The notes below the pieces were generated by a model. The model was given only the letters and a program-made list of their open reading frames with translations. It did no database searches and was not told the DNA's origin. Both the position numbers and the translations under genes were made by a program. Shown in pieces: positions 35,053 through 42,256 of a stretch of DNA of 64,000 nucleotides. This DNA comes from Leeuwenhoekiella marinoflava DSM 3653 (GTDB lineage: Bacteria > Bacteroidota > Bacteroidia > Flavobacteriales > Flavobacteriaceae), in NCBI RefSeq assembly GCF_900129005.1, contig NZ_FQUN01000011.1, positions 128,767 through 192,766 of the forward strand, read 5' to 3'. How positions within the stretch are numbered: the first letter of the stretch is position 1; each line of letters opens with the position of its first letter.

Positions 35053-35448
35053 ATGAAACAGATTAAAAATGCAGGTATTCTAATGGTTTTGGTGGCTTTT
35101 ATGATAGGCTTTCAGAGCAGTGCACAAAACACAGACAAAATTTTGAAGAACCCTGAAAAAAGGGAACAGGTTATGACGGCCATTATCAATAATCCAGAGA
35201 TGAGAATGGAAATGATGGAAAAAATGATGAAGATGATGGAAAAGGACACCACGATGTCCAAAAAGATGAAGAAAAAAATGATGATGAAAATGGAAAAGGA
35301 CACTACAATGTCAAAAAAGATGAAGGAAAGAATGGCTACGATGAAAAAAGAAAAAGAGATGAAGTGTGAATGTGAGTGTAAAAATGAAGATGGAAAGTGC
35401 CAATGTAAAATGGAGGAGAATGATGAAGATAAAAATGAAAAGCAGTGA
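35053..35448 (+). CDS. Exported Met/Lys-rich protein with a Cys-rich tail (putative copper binder)
   Basis: 131 residues from ATG 35053; signal peptide ending near 'FQSSAQ'. The mature protein is packed with Met and Lys: 'MEKDTTMSKKMK' occurs twice in tandem (about residues 66-100), and many Met are spaced M-x2-M or M-M. The C-terminal tail has CxCxC and CxC motifs ('CECECKNEDGKCQC'). Met clusters bind Cu(I) in the oxidising periplasm, and Cys clusters bind soft metals. It sits directly before a multicopper oxidase, so copper storage or delivery is inferred. No named family is recognised. Confidence 0.75.
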   Translation: MKQIKNAGILMVLVAFMIGFQSSAQNTDKILKNPEKREQVMTAIINNPEMRMEMMEKMMKMMEKDTTMSKKMKKKMMMKMEKDTTMSKKMKERMATMKKEKEMKCECECKNEDGKCQCKMEENDEDKNEKQ

Positions 35449-35509
35449 CTTAAACTAATCGAATAAACCTGACGCTTTGGGCAAATTGTTAATTAGAAAT
35501 CGGAAAATT

Positions 35510-37159
35510 ATGGAAAAGAACAAAATAGATAGAAGGAACTTCATCAAGCTTGGTAGCCTTGGAGCAACTGTTGTTATTACCTGGCCATTGTTGAATTCCT
35601 GTAATGGTTTTGCTTCAGAAAATAAAAATACCATCAATCCCGATTTTCAAGCAGATTTAGATTTCGAATTGACAGCCAAAGAAACAGATATTCAATTGTT
35701 TCAAGGAAATACAACCAAGGTTTGGATGTTTGAAGGAAACGTTCTTGACGGAGACAAAACAACAGTACAAAAATTAGGGAAGAGCTATTTGGGACCTATA
35801 ATAAGGGTGCGAAAAGGACAGAAAATAAGGGTTCGTTTCAAGAATCAATTACCTGAGGAAAGTATTGTTCATTGGCACGGTATGCACGTTCCAGAGGAAG
35901 ATGACGGTCATCCTAAAGATGTAATAGCTAATGGTGAAACTTATGTGTATGAATTTGAAATAATGAACCGTGCCGGCACCTATTGGTTCCACCCACATCC
36001 ACACGGACGTACTGGGCCACAGGTTTATAATGGTCTTGCAGGGCTTTTTGTAGTTACGGACGATGAAGAACAACGATTAAAATTGCCATCAGGAGAATAC
36101 GATGTTCCTGTTGTACTGCAAGATCGCCAGTTTGATAACAATAATCAATTGGTATATCTAAACCGTGGACGTATGGATAGGATGAATGGTTTTTTGGGCA
36201 ACCGTATCCTTATCAATGGAAATCCGGATATGAAACTTTCACTTAAAAGTGGGTGTGCCTATAGACTACGCTTTCTAAACGGTTCCAATTCACGTTTTTA
36301 TAAACTAGCTTGGGAAGACGGCACCCCACTTGTTATTATAGGCAAGGATGGTAGTTTACTCGATAGTCCTAAATCTAAACCTTATGTAATGTTGGGCGTT
36401 GCAGAAAGAATTGATGTATGGCTCGATTTAAAGAACAGGCCTCAAGGCTCTCAAATGATTATGAAGAGTTTGTCGTTCTCTCCTGGGATGATGGGGATGA
36501 TGGGCGGAATGATGGGCAGGGGTCGAAACAACCTTCCTTTGGGCAGCACTTATGAAATATTAAAAATCAATATCGATAAAACAGGGAGCAACGACTTTGA
36601 GCTTCCACAACGGCTGGCCGAATTCAACAAACTCGATCCCGCCACTGCTGTTAATAGGAACAACCCAAGGACGTTCCGTTTTTTTATGAGGCGAATGCAA
36701 TGGACTATCAATGGCCGGACTTGGGAAATGACGGGGGTTACCGAAGAAGAAACCGTAAAGCTCAATACGACCGAGGTTTGGGAAATCGTGAACAGAGGTG
36801 GTAGAATGATGGGCAATGACGATATGATGGGAGAAAGAGGTTGGATGCGTAACCGTGGAGAAATGGATAGAGACAGAGGAATGATGGGCGGGGGAATGCA
36901 GATGCCGCACCCTTTTCATATTCATCATTTGCAATTTAATATTCTGGAAAGGGACGTTTCCGGGGTTGACAGCAGGATTTGGAATTCAGTTAAGGATGGA
37001 TTTATAGATGAGGGTTGGCAGGATACGGTTCTGTTAATGCCAGGTATGAGTGTTAAACTAATTATGCGCTTTGAAGATTTTAAAGGCCTCTTTTTATACC
37101 ATTGCCATAATCTGGAACACGAAGATATGGGGATGATGCGCAATTTTAAAATTGAATAA
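35510..37159 (+). CDS. Multicopper oxidase (CueO/CopA-type) with Met-rich segments
   Basis: 549 residues from ATG 35510. A twin-arginine signal (RRNFIK at 8-13) is followed by 'LLNSC', so it may be a Tat-exported lipoprotein. Copper motifs: HWHGMH (121-126), HPHPHG (161-166), 'HPFHIHHLQF' and 'HCHNLEHEDMGMM' near the C-terminus, giving the T1, T2 and T3 sites. Met-rich stretches ('MMGMMGGMMGRG' and a second cluster before the third motif) resemble the cuprous-ion-binding insert of CueO. It should oxidise Cu(I) to Cu(II) outside the cytoplasm. Confidence 0.93.
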   Translation: MEKNKIDRRNFIKLGSLGATVVITWPLLNSCNGFASENKNTINPDFQADLDFELTAKETDIQLFQGNTTKVWMFEGNVLDGDKTTVQKLGKSYLGPIIRVRKGQKIRVRFKNQLPEESIVHWHGMHVPEEDDGHPKDVIANGETYVYEFEIMNRAGTYWFHPHPHGRTGPQVYNGLAGLFVVTDDEEQRLKLPSGEYDVPVVLQDRQFDNNNQLVYLNRGRMDRMNGFLGNRILINGNPDMKLSLKSGCAYRLRFLNGSNSRFYKLAWEDGTPLVIIGKDGSLLDSPKSKPYVMLGVAERIDVWLDLKNRPQGSQMIMKSLSFSPGMMGMMGGMMGRGRNNLPLGSTYEILKINIDKTGSNDFELPQRLAEFNKLDPATAVNRNNPRTFRFFMRRMQWTINGRTWEMTGVTEEETVKLNTTEVWEIVNRGGRMMGNDDMMGERGWMRNRGEMDRDRGMMGGGMQMPHPFHIHHLQFNILERDVSGVDSRIWNSVKDGFIDEGWQDTVLLMPGMSVKLIMRFEDFKGLFLYHCHNLEHEDMGMMRNFKIE

Positions 37160-37209
37160 AAGATGACTATACATAGTGTTGCACCGCTTGGAATATAATT
37201 GATTTTTGA

Positions 37210-37656
37210 ATGACTTTAATGACAACAAAAACAGAAAAAACATTATTGTCCAAAGGGATACGCCCTACTGAAATGAGGTTGAAAATTCACAAATACCTCA
37301 ATAGGAAGACCTATGCAGTAAGTTTAAACGAAATGCAAAAAGTCTTTATCGCTAAAAGCGAAAAAAACAAAACGGCAAACAGAACTACCTTTTATCGAAA
37401 CCTAAAAACTTTTGAAGATAAAGGGCTAATTCATCAGATTAATGATGGGACAGGAGTGGCAAAATTTGCAATTTCCGATAAAAAGGCCAAAGGTAAATAC
37501 GGTACAGATTTACATATGCATTTTCATTGTACCGTTTGCGGAAAAACTATTTGCTTGCCGGATAGAATATCGAAACAAAACTTGCCGGACGATTATGAAA
37601 TAAACGATGTGAACCTGGTATTAAAAGGGGTATGTAAAAATTGTAGTAAAAAATAA
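37210..37656 (+). CDS. Fur-family metal-responsive regulator (copy 2)
   Basis: 148 residues, or 145 from the second ATG at 37219. It has the same layout as copy 1: 'GIRPTEMRLKIHKYL', 'RTTFYRNLKTFEDKG', 'HMHFHCTVCGKTIC' and 'GVCKNCSKK'. The two CxxC pairs are kept. It is about 40-50 percent identical to copy 1 by eye, and the zinc-type C-terminal CxxC suggests a Zur/Fur-like regulator. A long hairpin follows, so its transcript may end before the lipoamide dehydrogenase gene. Confidence 0.85.
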   Translation: MTLMTTKTEKTLLSKGIRPTEMRLKIHKYLNRKTYAVSLNEMQKVFIAKSEKNKTANRTTFYRNLKTFEDKGLIHQINDGTGVAKFAISDKKAKGKYGTDLHMHFHCTVCGKTICLPDRISKQNLPDDYEINDVNLVLKGVCKNCSKK

Positions 37657-37657
37657 T

Positions 37658-37720
37658 AGGTGGGAGTACCTTAAAACTGAACCCTTGCGCCCACTGGTCA
37701 GCTTAAGGTTTCCCCCACCT
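37658..37720. terminator. Two-part hairpin between fur copy 2 and the lipoamide dehydrogenase gene
   Basis: AGGTGGG (37658-37664) pairs with CCCACCT (37714-37720), and ACCTTAA (37668-37674) pairs with TTAAGGT (37703-37709). No long T run follows (TATTTAATT). It could be a terminator or an insulator stem. Confidence 0.5.
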
Positions 37721-37744
37721 TATTTAATTAAAAAATTTACGAAT

Positions 37745-39148
37745 ATGGAAAAATATGATGTAACAATTATAGGGTCTGGCCCGGGCGGGTATGTAAGTGC
37801 CATCCGTTGCGCCCAATTGGGTCTAAAAGTGGCCATTGTTGAAAGGTACAGCACGTTGGGCGGTACCTGTCTAAACGTGGGCTGTATCCCGTCAAAAGCC
37901 TGGTTGGAAGCCTCTGAGCATTATTACAAACTCAAGCATCAATTCGAAAAATTTGGGATTGATGTTAAAGAAGCCAATGTCGATATCCTGAAAATGAACC
38001 AAAGGGTTCAGGATGTGGTACAGGAAATCATCAATGGTGTTGATTATCTGATGAAAAAGAACAAGGTTACCGTTTATGAAGGCCACGGAACCATCAAGGA
38101 CAAAGACACGATTGAAATTAAGGGCGAAGATAAAACGGAAACCATAGCAACCGATAAAATCATCATTGCCACAGGGTCCAAACCCGCTTCATTACCCAAT
38201 ATTAAAATCGACAAAAACCGTATCATCTCTTCTACCGAGGCCCTTGCGCTACGGGAAATCCCCAAGCATTTAATAGTCGTTGGCGGAGGCGTTATCGGTG
38301 TTGAGATAGGTTCCGTATTCGCCCGCCTGGGTTCAAAGGTTTCTATAGTAGAATATTTTGATAGCCTCATTGCCACTATGGATGGCGCACTGGGACATCA
38401 ATTGCACCGTTCCCTAAGAAAACAGGGAATTGATTTTTATTTGGAACATAAGGTAACCTATGCAACGGCAACTGATGGCAAAGTAGAATTGAAAGCGGAA
38501 AATCTTTCCGGTAAAGAAGAAATGAGTTTAGATGGCGATTACTGCCTTATGGCCATTGGTCGAAAACCATACACCGCCAATTTAGGGCTTGAAAATATAG
38601 GAGTGGAAACCAATGAGAAAGGACAGATAGCGGTAGATGAGAACCTCGAAACCAACATCAAGGGTGTGTATGCCATAGGGGATGTAATCCGAGGGGCAAT
38701 GCTTGCCCATAAAGCCAGTGAAGAGGGCGTTTTCGTAGCCGAACGGATTGTTGGCCAAAAGCCCCATATCAATTACTCGCTCATCCCAAATATCGTGTAC
38801 ACCCAGCCTGAGGTGGCCGGAGTAGGCTTGACGGAAGAAGAACTGAAGAAGGCCAATAAAAGTATAAAAACAGGCTCTTTTCCCTATAAGGCAAACGCAC
38901 GGGCGAAGATAAGTATGGATACGGATGGTTTTATCAAGGTAATCGCAGATAAGCAGACCGATGAGATATTGGGCGTGCATATGATAGGCCCTCGCATTGC
39001 AGACAGCTACACCGAAGCGGTGGTAGCGATGGAATTTCGGGCAGCTGCCGAAGACATTGCAAGAATGTCACACGGGCACCCCACATTTTCCGAGACCTTT
39101 AAGGAAGCTTGTCTGGCCGCTACAGAAGACAGGGCATTGCATATTTAA
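37745..39148 (+). CDS. lpdA: Dihydrolipoamide dehydrogenase
   Basis: 467 residues from ATG 37745. FAD-binding 'IIGSGPGGYVSA' (8-19), redox disulfide 'GGTCLNVGCIPSK' (Cys42, Cys47), NAD-binding 'VVGGGVIGVEIGSVFARLG' and the C-terminal catalytic 'HGHPTFSE' with the His-Glu pair. It reoxidises dihydrolipoyl groups on carrier proteins using NAD+. A mercuric reductase is unlikely because no HMA domain or C-terminal Cys pair exists. A lipoyl-type GcvH-like protein is coded on the same element at 53.8 kb. It heads a cluster with a 68-residue protein and an ACP-like protein. Confidence 0.9.
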   Translation: MEKYDVTIIGSGPGGYVSAIRCAQLGLKVAIVERYSTLGGTCLNVGCIPSKAWLEASEHYYKLKHQFEKFGIDVKEANVDILKMNQRVQDVVQEIINGVDYLMKKNKVTVYEGHGTIKDKDTIEIKGEDKTETIATDKIIIATGSKPASLPNIKIDKNRIISSTEALALREIPKHLIVVGGGVIGVEIGSVFARLGSKVSIVEYFDSLIATMDGALGHQLHRSLRKQGIDFYLEHKVTYATATDGKVELKAENLSGKEEMSLDGDYCLMAIGRKPYTANLGLENIGVETNEKGQIAVDENLETNIKGVYAIGDVIRGAMLAHKASEEGVFVAERIVGQKPHINYSLIPNIVYTQPEVAGVGLTEEELKKANKSIKTGSFPYKANARAKISMDTDGFIKVIADKQTDEILGVHMIGPRIADSYTEAVVAMEFRAAAEDIARMSHGHPTFSETFKEACLAATEDRALHI

Positions 39149-39184
39149 TATTTACAATAACCGGCACAATAAAGAATAAAAGAG

Positions 39185-39391
39185 ATGAAGAAGCTTCAGC
39201 GATTGACCAAGGAAATTAACGAATTGACATTGAGAATTGAGCAGGAATACCCCGAACTATACCAATATCTTGATGAAAACCCTATTACAATCCCTGATTG
39301 CGAAACACCCGAGATTTCCGTTAACTCGTTCGTGGACTATTTAGATAGCCTGAAGTCACTCTTGGAAAGATATATAGAATCGCATAAATAA
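39185..39391 (+). CDS. 68-residue acidic helical protein, unknown
   Basis: 68 residues: a helix with heptad-like Leu/Ile spacing at the N-terminus, an acidic 'ENPITIPDCETPEIS' linker with one Cys, and a C-terminal helix. No signal peptide. It lies between lpdA and the ACP-like gene with gaps of 36 and 11 bp, so it is surely part of the same transcript. I do not recognise a family; its position suggests a partner of either neighbour. Confidence 0.6.
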   Translation: MKKLQRLTKEINELTLRIEQEYPELYQYLDENPITIPDCETPEISVNSFVDYLDSLKSLLERYIESHK

Positions 39392-39402
39392 ATGAAGTAC
39401 AG

Positions 39403-39651
39403 ATGGACGAATTTAAAATAAGATTCAACAAGCTCTTGGTCAATAAATTTGGAATACATCCGAATCAAATAAGACCGGAAGCGAATTTTACGAAAGACCT
39501 TGGTGCGGATATGTTGGATATGGTCGAATTGATGCTAGAGTTTGAAAACGAGTTCAATATAGCCATTCCAGATAATGAGGCAGAAAAATTAAACACCATT
39601 GGCCAAGCCGAGACATACATTAGGGATATGATTAAAAATACGGATTCGTAA
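39403..39651 (+). CDS. Acyl-carrier-protein-like protein lacking the phosphopantetheine serine
   Basis: 82 residues, the ACP length and four-helix pattern: 'FTKDLGADMLDMVELMLEFENEF' fits the ACP core, but the invariant Ser of 'GADSLD' is Met37 (codon ATG in GATATGTTGGAT). Everything else in the helix II recognition surface is ordinary (Asp-Met-Val-Glu for Asp-x-Val-Glu). With no Ser, a 4'-phosphopantetheine cannot be attached at the normal place, so it probably acts as an unmodified binding protein. It is downstream of lpdA and the 68-residue gene. Not a standard fatty-acid carrier. Confidence 0.8.
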   Translation: MDEFKIRFNKLLVNKFGIHPNQIRPEANFTKDLGADMLDMVELMLEFENEFNIAIPDNEAEKLNTIGQAETYIRDMIKNTDS

Positions 39652-39726
39652 CAAAAAATTAAAAAATTAGCGCTTCCAATAAAGCAAAAAGAATCATTAA
39701 ATAAAATTATCTAGTAACAAATAATA

Positions 39727-40518
39727 ATGAAAAAAAGCACTTTTATAATAACTAAAATGGACTGCCCTTCAGAAGAGCAGATGATTCGAATGAAGTTGGA
39801 GTCTTATGCTCAAGTAAAACACTTGGATTTTGATATTCCCAATAGAAAATTAGAAATATATCACGTGGACGGTGTTAAAGCAATACAAACGTCTATAGCC
39901 AGCTTAAAACTTGGGGATTCCTTTGAGGGAACCACAGAAGCCGAAACACCCGTAATGGAAGACCAATCCAAACAAAAAAGAATCCTTTGGTGGGTCTTGG
40001 GCATCAACTTTGGATTTTTCGTTATCGAAATGACCACAGGTTGGATTTCCTCTTCTATGGGACTTGTGGCGGATTCCTTGGATATGCTGGCAGATTCCAT
40101 CGTATATGCGTTGAGCCTATTCGCAGTAGGTGGTGCCATTTCAAGAAAAAAGAAGGTGGCAAAATTCAGCGGATACTTTCAGATGGCATTGGCAACACTT
40201 GGGTTTGCAGAGGTCTTGCGAAGGTTTTTCAGCGATACAGAAACACCTTTGTTCCAATGGATGATCATTGTTTCAATTTTTGCCCTACTGGGGAATCTTA
40301 TTTCGCTTTGGTTGATAAACAAGGCTAAAAGTAAGGAGGCGCATATGCAGGCCAGTGCCATTTTTACGTCCAATGATATTATTGTAAACGGTGGGGTTAT
40401 AGTGGCAGGGGTACTGGTCTATTTTCTGAATAGCAAATGGCCCGATTTGGTGATTGGCGGCATCGTCTTCACGTTTGTAATGCGGGGCGCCATAAGAATT
40501 TTAAAATTATCTAAATAA
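39727..40518 (+). CDS. Cation diffusion facilitator-type transporter with a degenerate HMA-like N-terminus
   Basis: 263 residues. The N-terminal 75 residues resemble a heavy-metal-associated domain, but its motif is 'MDCPSEE' (one Cys, at 13) rather than CxxC. After a linker there are about six membrane helices with 'GLVADSLDMLADSIVYALSL', the CDF metal site (Asp-x3-Asp type). The second half site reads 'FTSNDIIVNG' in place of the His-x3-Asp form, so metal choice may differ from the Zn-type CDF. The usual C-terminal cytosolic domain is missing. It exports a divalent cation across the inner membrane. Confidence 0.85.
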   Translation: MKKSTFIITKMDCPSEEQMIRMKLESYAQVKHLDFDIPNRKLEIYHVDGVKAIQTSIASLKLGDSFEGTTEAETPVMEDQSKQKRILWWVLGINFGFFVIEMTTGWISSSMGLVADSLDMLADSIVYALSLFAVGGAISRKKKVAKFSGYFQMALATLGFAEVLRRFFSDTETPLFQWMIIVSIFALLGNLISLWLINKAKSKEAHMQASAIFTSNDIIVNGGVIVAGVLVYFLNSKWPDLVIGGIVFTFVMRGAIRILKLSK

Positions 40519-40562
40519 TGCAAATATATGTTGCACAAGACGTTGGGAAACAATAGGAAATT

Positions 40563-41246
40563 ATGAATAAAAGTAGTGTAGCATTATTGATTTTACTGTT
40601 GTTGGCAATAGACCAGACCATAAAGATTTATGTGAAGACCCATTTTTATTATGGCGAGGAGTACTACGTATTTGGCCTGGATTGGTTTCGCTTGCATTTT
40701 TTGGAAAATCCCGGAATGGCCTGGGGCTTTAAGTTTGGGGAGGGATATCTGGCCAAGCTTGTTTTGATCCTATTTCGGCTGGCCGCCATTGTTTGGGGGA
40801 CTTTTTATATCAAAAAGATGATACGTGAAGGATATGCAAAGGTTTTTGTAATCTGTGCAGCATTTATATACGCAGGTGCATTGGGTAATTTGATTGACGG
40901 TGCATTTTACGGACTGATCTTTGAAAAAAGTGATCCCGCACTTCGCAACATTGCAGAAATATTCCCCTCGGGCGGTGGTTATGCCGGATTCTTAAATGGT
41001 AATGTAGTCGATATGTGGTTCTTTCCAATTATAGATACAAGGCTTCCGGAATGGCTGCCATTATGGGGAGGCAATGAATTTACTTTTTTCGACCCTGTAT
41101 TTAATACCGCAGATGTTTGGATTAGCACGGGAGTGATTTTGCTCCTGATCTTTCAAAACAAACAACGAAAGGTCCAGAAAAGATCGAATATGAAAAAGTT
41201 GAAATATACCGATGGTAACAGAACAATAATAAACAACAATTATTAA
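40563..41246 (+). CDS. lspA: Prolipoprotein signal peptidase (signal peptidase II), extra copy
   Basis: 227 residues, longer than the usual 160-180. Four membrane segments, with catalytic Asp residues in 'NGNVVDMWFF' and 'FNTADVWIST', and the conserved 'NPGMAWGF' loop. It cleaves lipoprotein signal peptides in the inner membrane. A chromosomal lspA surely exists elsewhere, so this is an island copy, perhaps to process island lipoproteins such as the pump adaptor or the oxidase. A basic C-terminal tail of about 25 residues is extra. Its stop overlaps the next start (TAATG). Confidence 0.88.
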   Translation: MNKSSVALLILLLLAIDQTIKIYVKTHFYYGEEYYVFGLDWFRLHFLENPGMAWGFKFGEGYLAKLVLILFRLAAIVWGTFYIKKMIREGYAKVFVICAAFIYAGALGNLIDGAFYGLIFEKSDPALRNIAEIFPSGGGYAGFLNGNVVDMWFFPIIDTRLPEWLPLWGGNEFTFFDPVFNTADVWISTGVILLLIFQNKQRKVQKRSNMKKLKYTDGNRTIINNNY

Positions 41247-42244
41247 TGGACGTCTGGTTATGGATATTAGTATTGGGGGTAGCAGCTTGGGCGGCACACT
41301 GGGGTGCGGACCAACTCTTGACGCCTTTAAAGATGCTCCGCAAACAATGGGGCCTGACCGCTTCAGCAGGTGCAGCATTCCTTGCCATTGTAACCGCTAG
41401 CCCCGAGGTAGCTGTAAACGTTACCAGTGCAGCCCGGGGCGTATCCGATATTGGTCTAGGTAATCTATTGGGCTCAAATATCATTTCCATTCCGTTAATG
41501 GTTACCATAGCGTATTTCGCTTCACGGAAACGATTCAAGAACAATGAGAAACATCAAAAACACCTCGATAAAAATATTCTTGTGCTGAATAAACGATCTA
41601 TTTCTGTCCTTTCCCTGCCTTATCTGGGGATTATCGCCCTTGTCGCCCTTTTGACTTTGCCCAAAGCCTGGCGAGGACTTCAGCCTGTGGATGGGTGGAT
41701 TATGCTCGCTGCCTACGCAGTTTTCTTGGCCCACGCCATCATAAAAGGCCGGAAAAAGGGCAAAAATGTAGAATGGGACAAAAAACAGATTTGGTTATCT
41801 GTTGCAGGAGCCTTGGCGATAGCGGTAGGAGCTTTTTTTATTGTAAAGGCCACTGAAAATATTGTTTCGACCCTGAATATTTCTGAAATCGTTGGCGGAT
41901 TGTTCATCACGGGTATAATGACCACCGCGCCTGAAATATTCAAGACCTGGAGCGTGGTGAAAGGAGGCGAAGTAACGGCAGGCACCACCAGTGTTATCGC
42001 AGATAATGCGGTTACGATGACGGTAGCCTTTTTCCCATTGGCACTGGTAACCACCCCTATCGAAGATTTTCAGTTGTTCTGGGTGAACCTTGCCTTCGTT
42101 GGGCTGATGCCGCTTTTGTATTCCCTTTTTGTCCATCAAAGCAAGGAACTTCACGGTTTTAGCAGATGGCAGATATTCGTTTTCGATGCAGCCTATATCG
42201 TCTATCTATTAATAATGGTATTTTTTGTTCTAAAACTATTTTAA
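41246..42244 (+). CDS. Ca2+/Na+ antiporter-type transporter (CaCA family)
   Basis: 332 residues with about ten membrane segments. Both alpha-repeats are visible: 'GAAFLAIVTASPEVAVNVTSA', with the helix-breaking Ser-Pro-Glu motif, and 'GLFITGIMTTAPEIFKTWSV' with Ala-Pro-Glu. The two repeats are inverted copies typical of the calcium/cation antiporter family. Ion preference is not certain; location between lspA and a Zn/Cd ATPase suggests metal export. It begins inside the lspA stop codon, so translation is coupled. Confidence 0.85.
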   Translation: MDVWLWILVLGVAAWAAHWGADQLLTPLKMLRKQWGLTASAGAAFLAIVTASPEVAVNVTSAARGVSDIGLGNLLGSNIISIPLMVTIAYFASRKRFKNNEKHQKHLDKNILVLNKRSISVLSLPYLGIIALVALLTLPKAWRGLQPVDGWIMLAAYAVFLAHAIIKGRKKGKNVEWDKKQIWLSVAGALAIAVGAFFIVKATENIVSTLNISEIVGGLFITGIMTTAPEIFKTWSVVKGGEVTAGTTSVIADNAVTMTVAFFPLALVTTPIEDFQLFWVNLAFVGLMPLLYSLFVHQSKELHGFSRWQIFVFDAAYIVYLLIMVFFVLKLF

Positions 42245-42256
42245 AATAAAACATAT

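Noticed and set aside
37745-39148. Mercuric reductase
   Set aside because: It has the HGHPTFSE motif of lipoamide dehydrogenase, no HMA domain and no C-terminal Cys pair.
41061-41544. Minus-strand frames overlapping lspA and the antiporter
   Set aside because: They are antisense to genes with clear motifs and show no protein-like pattern.
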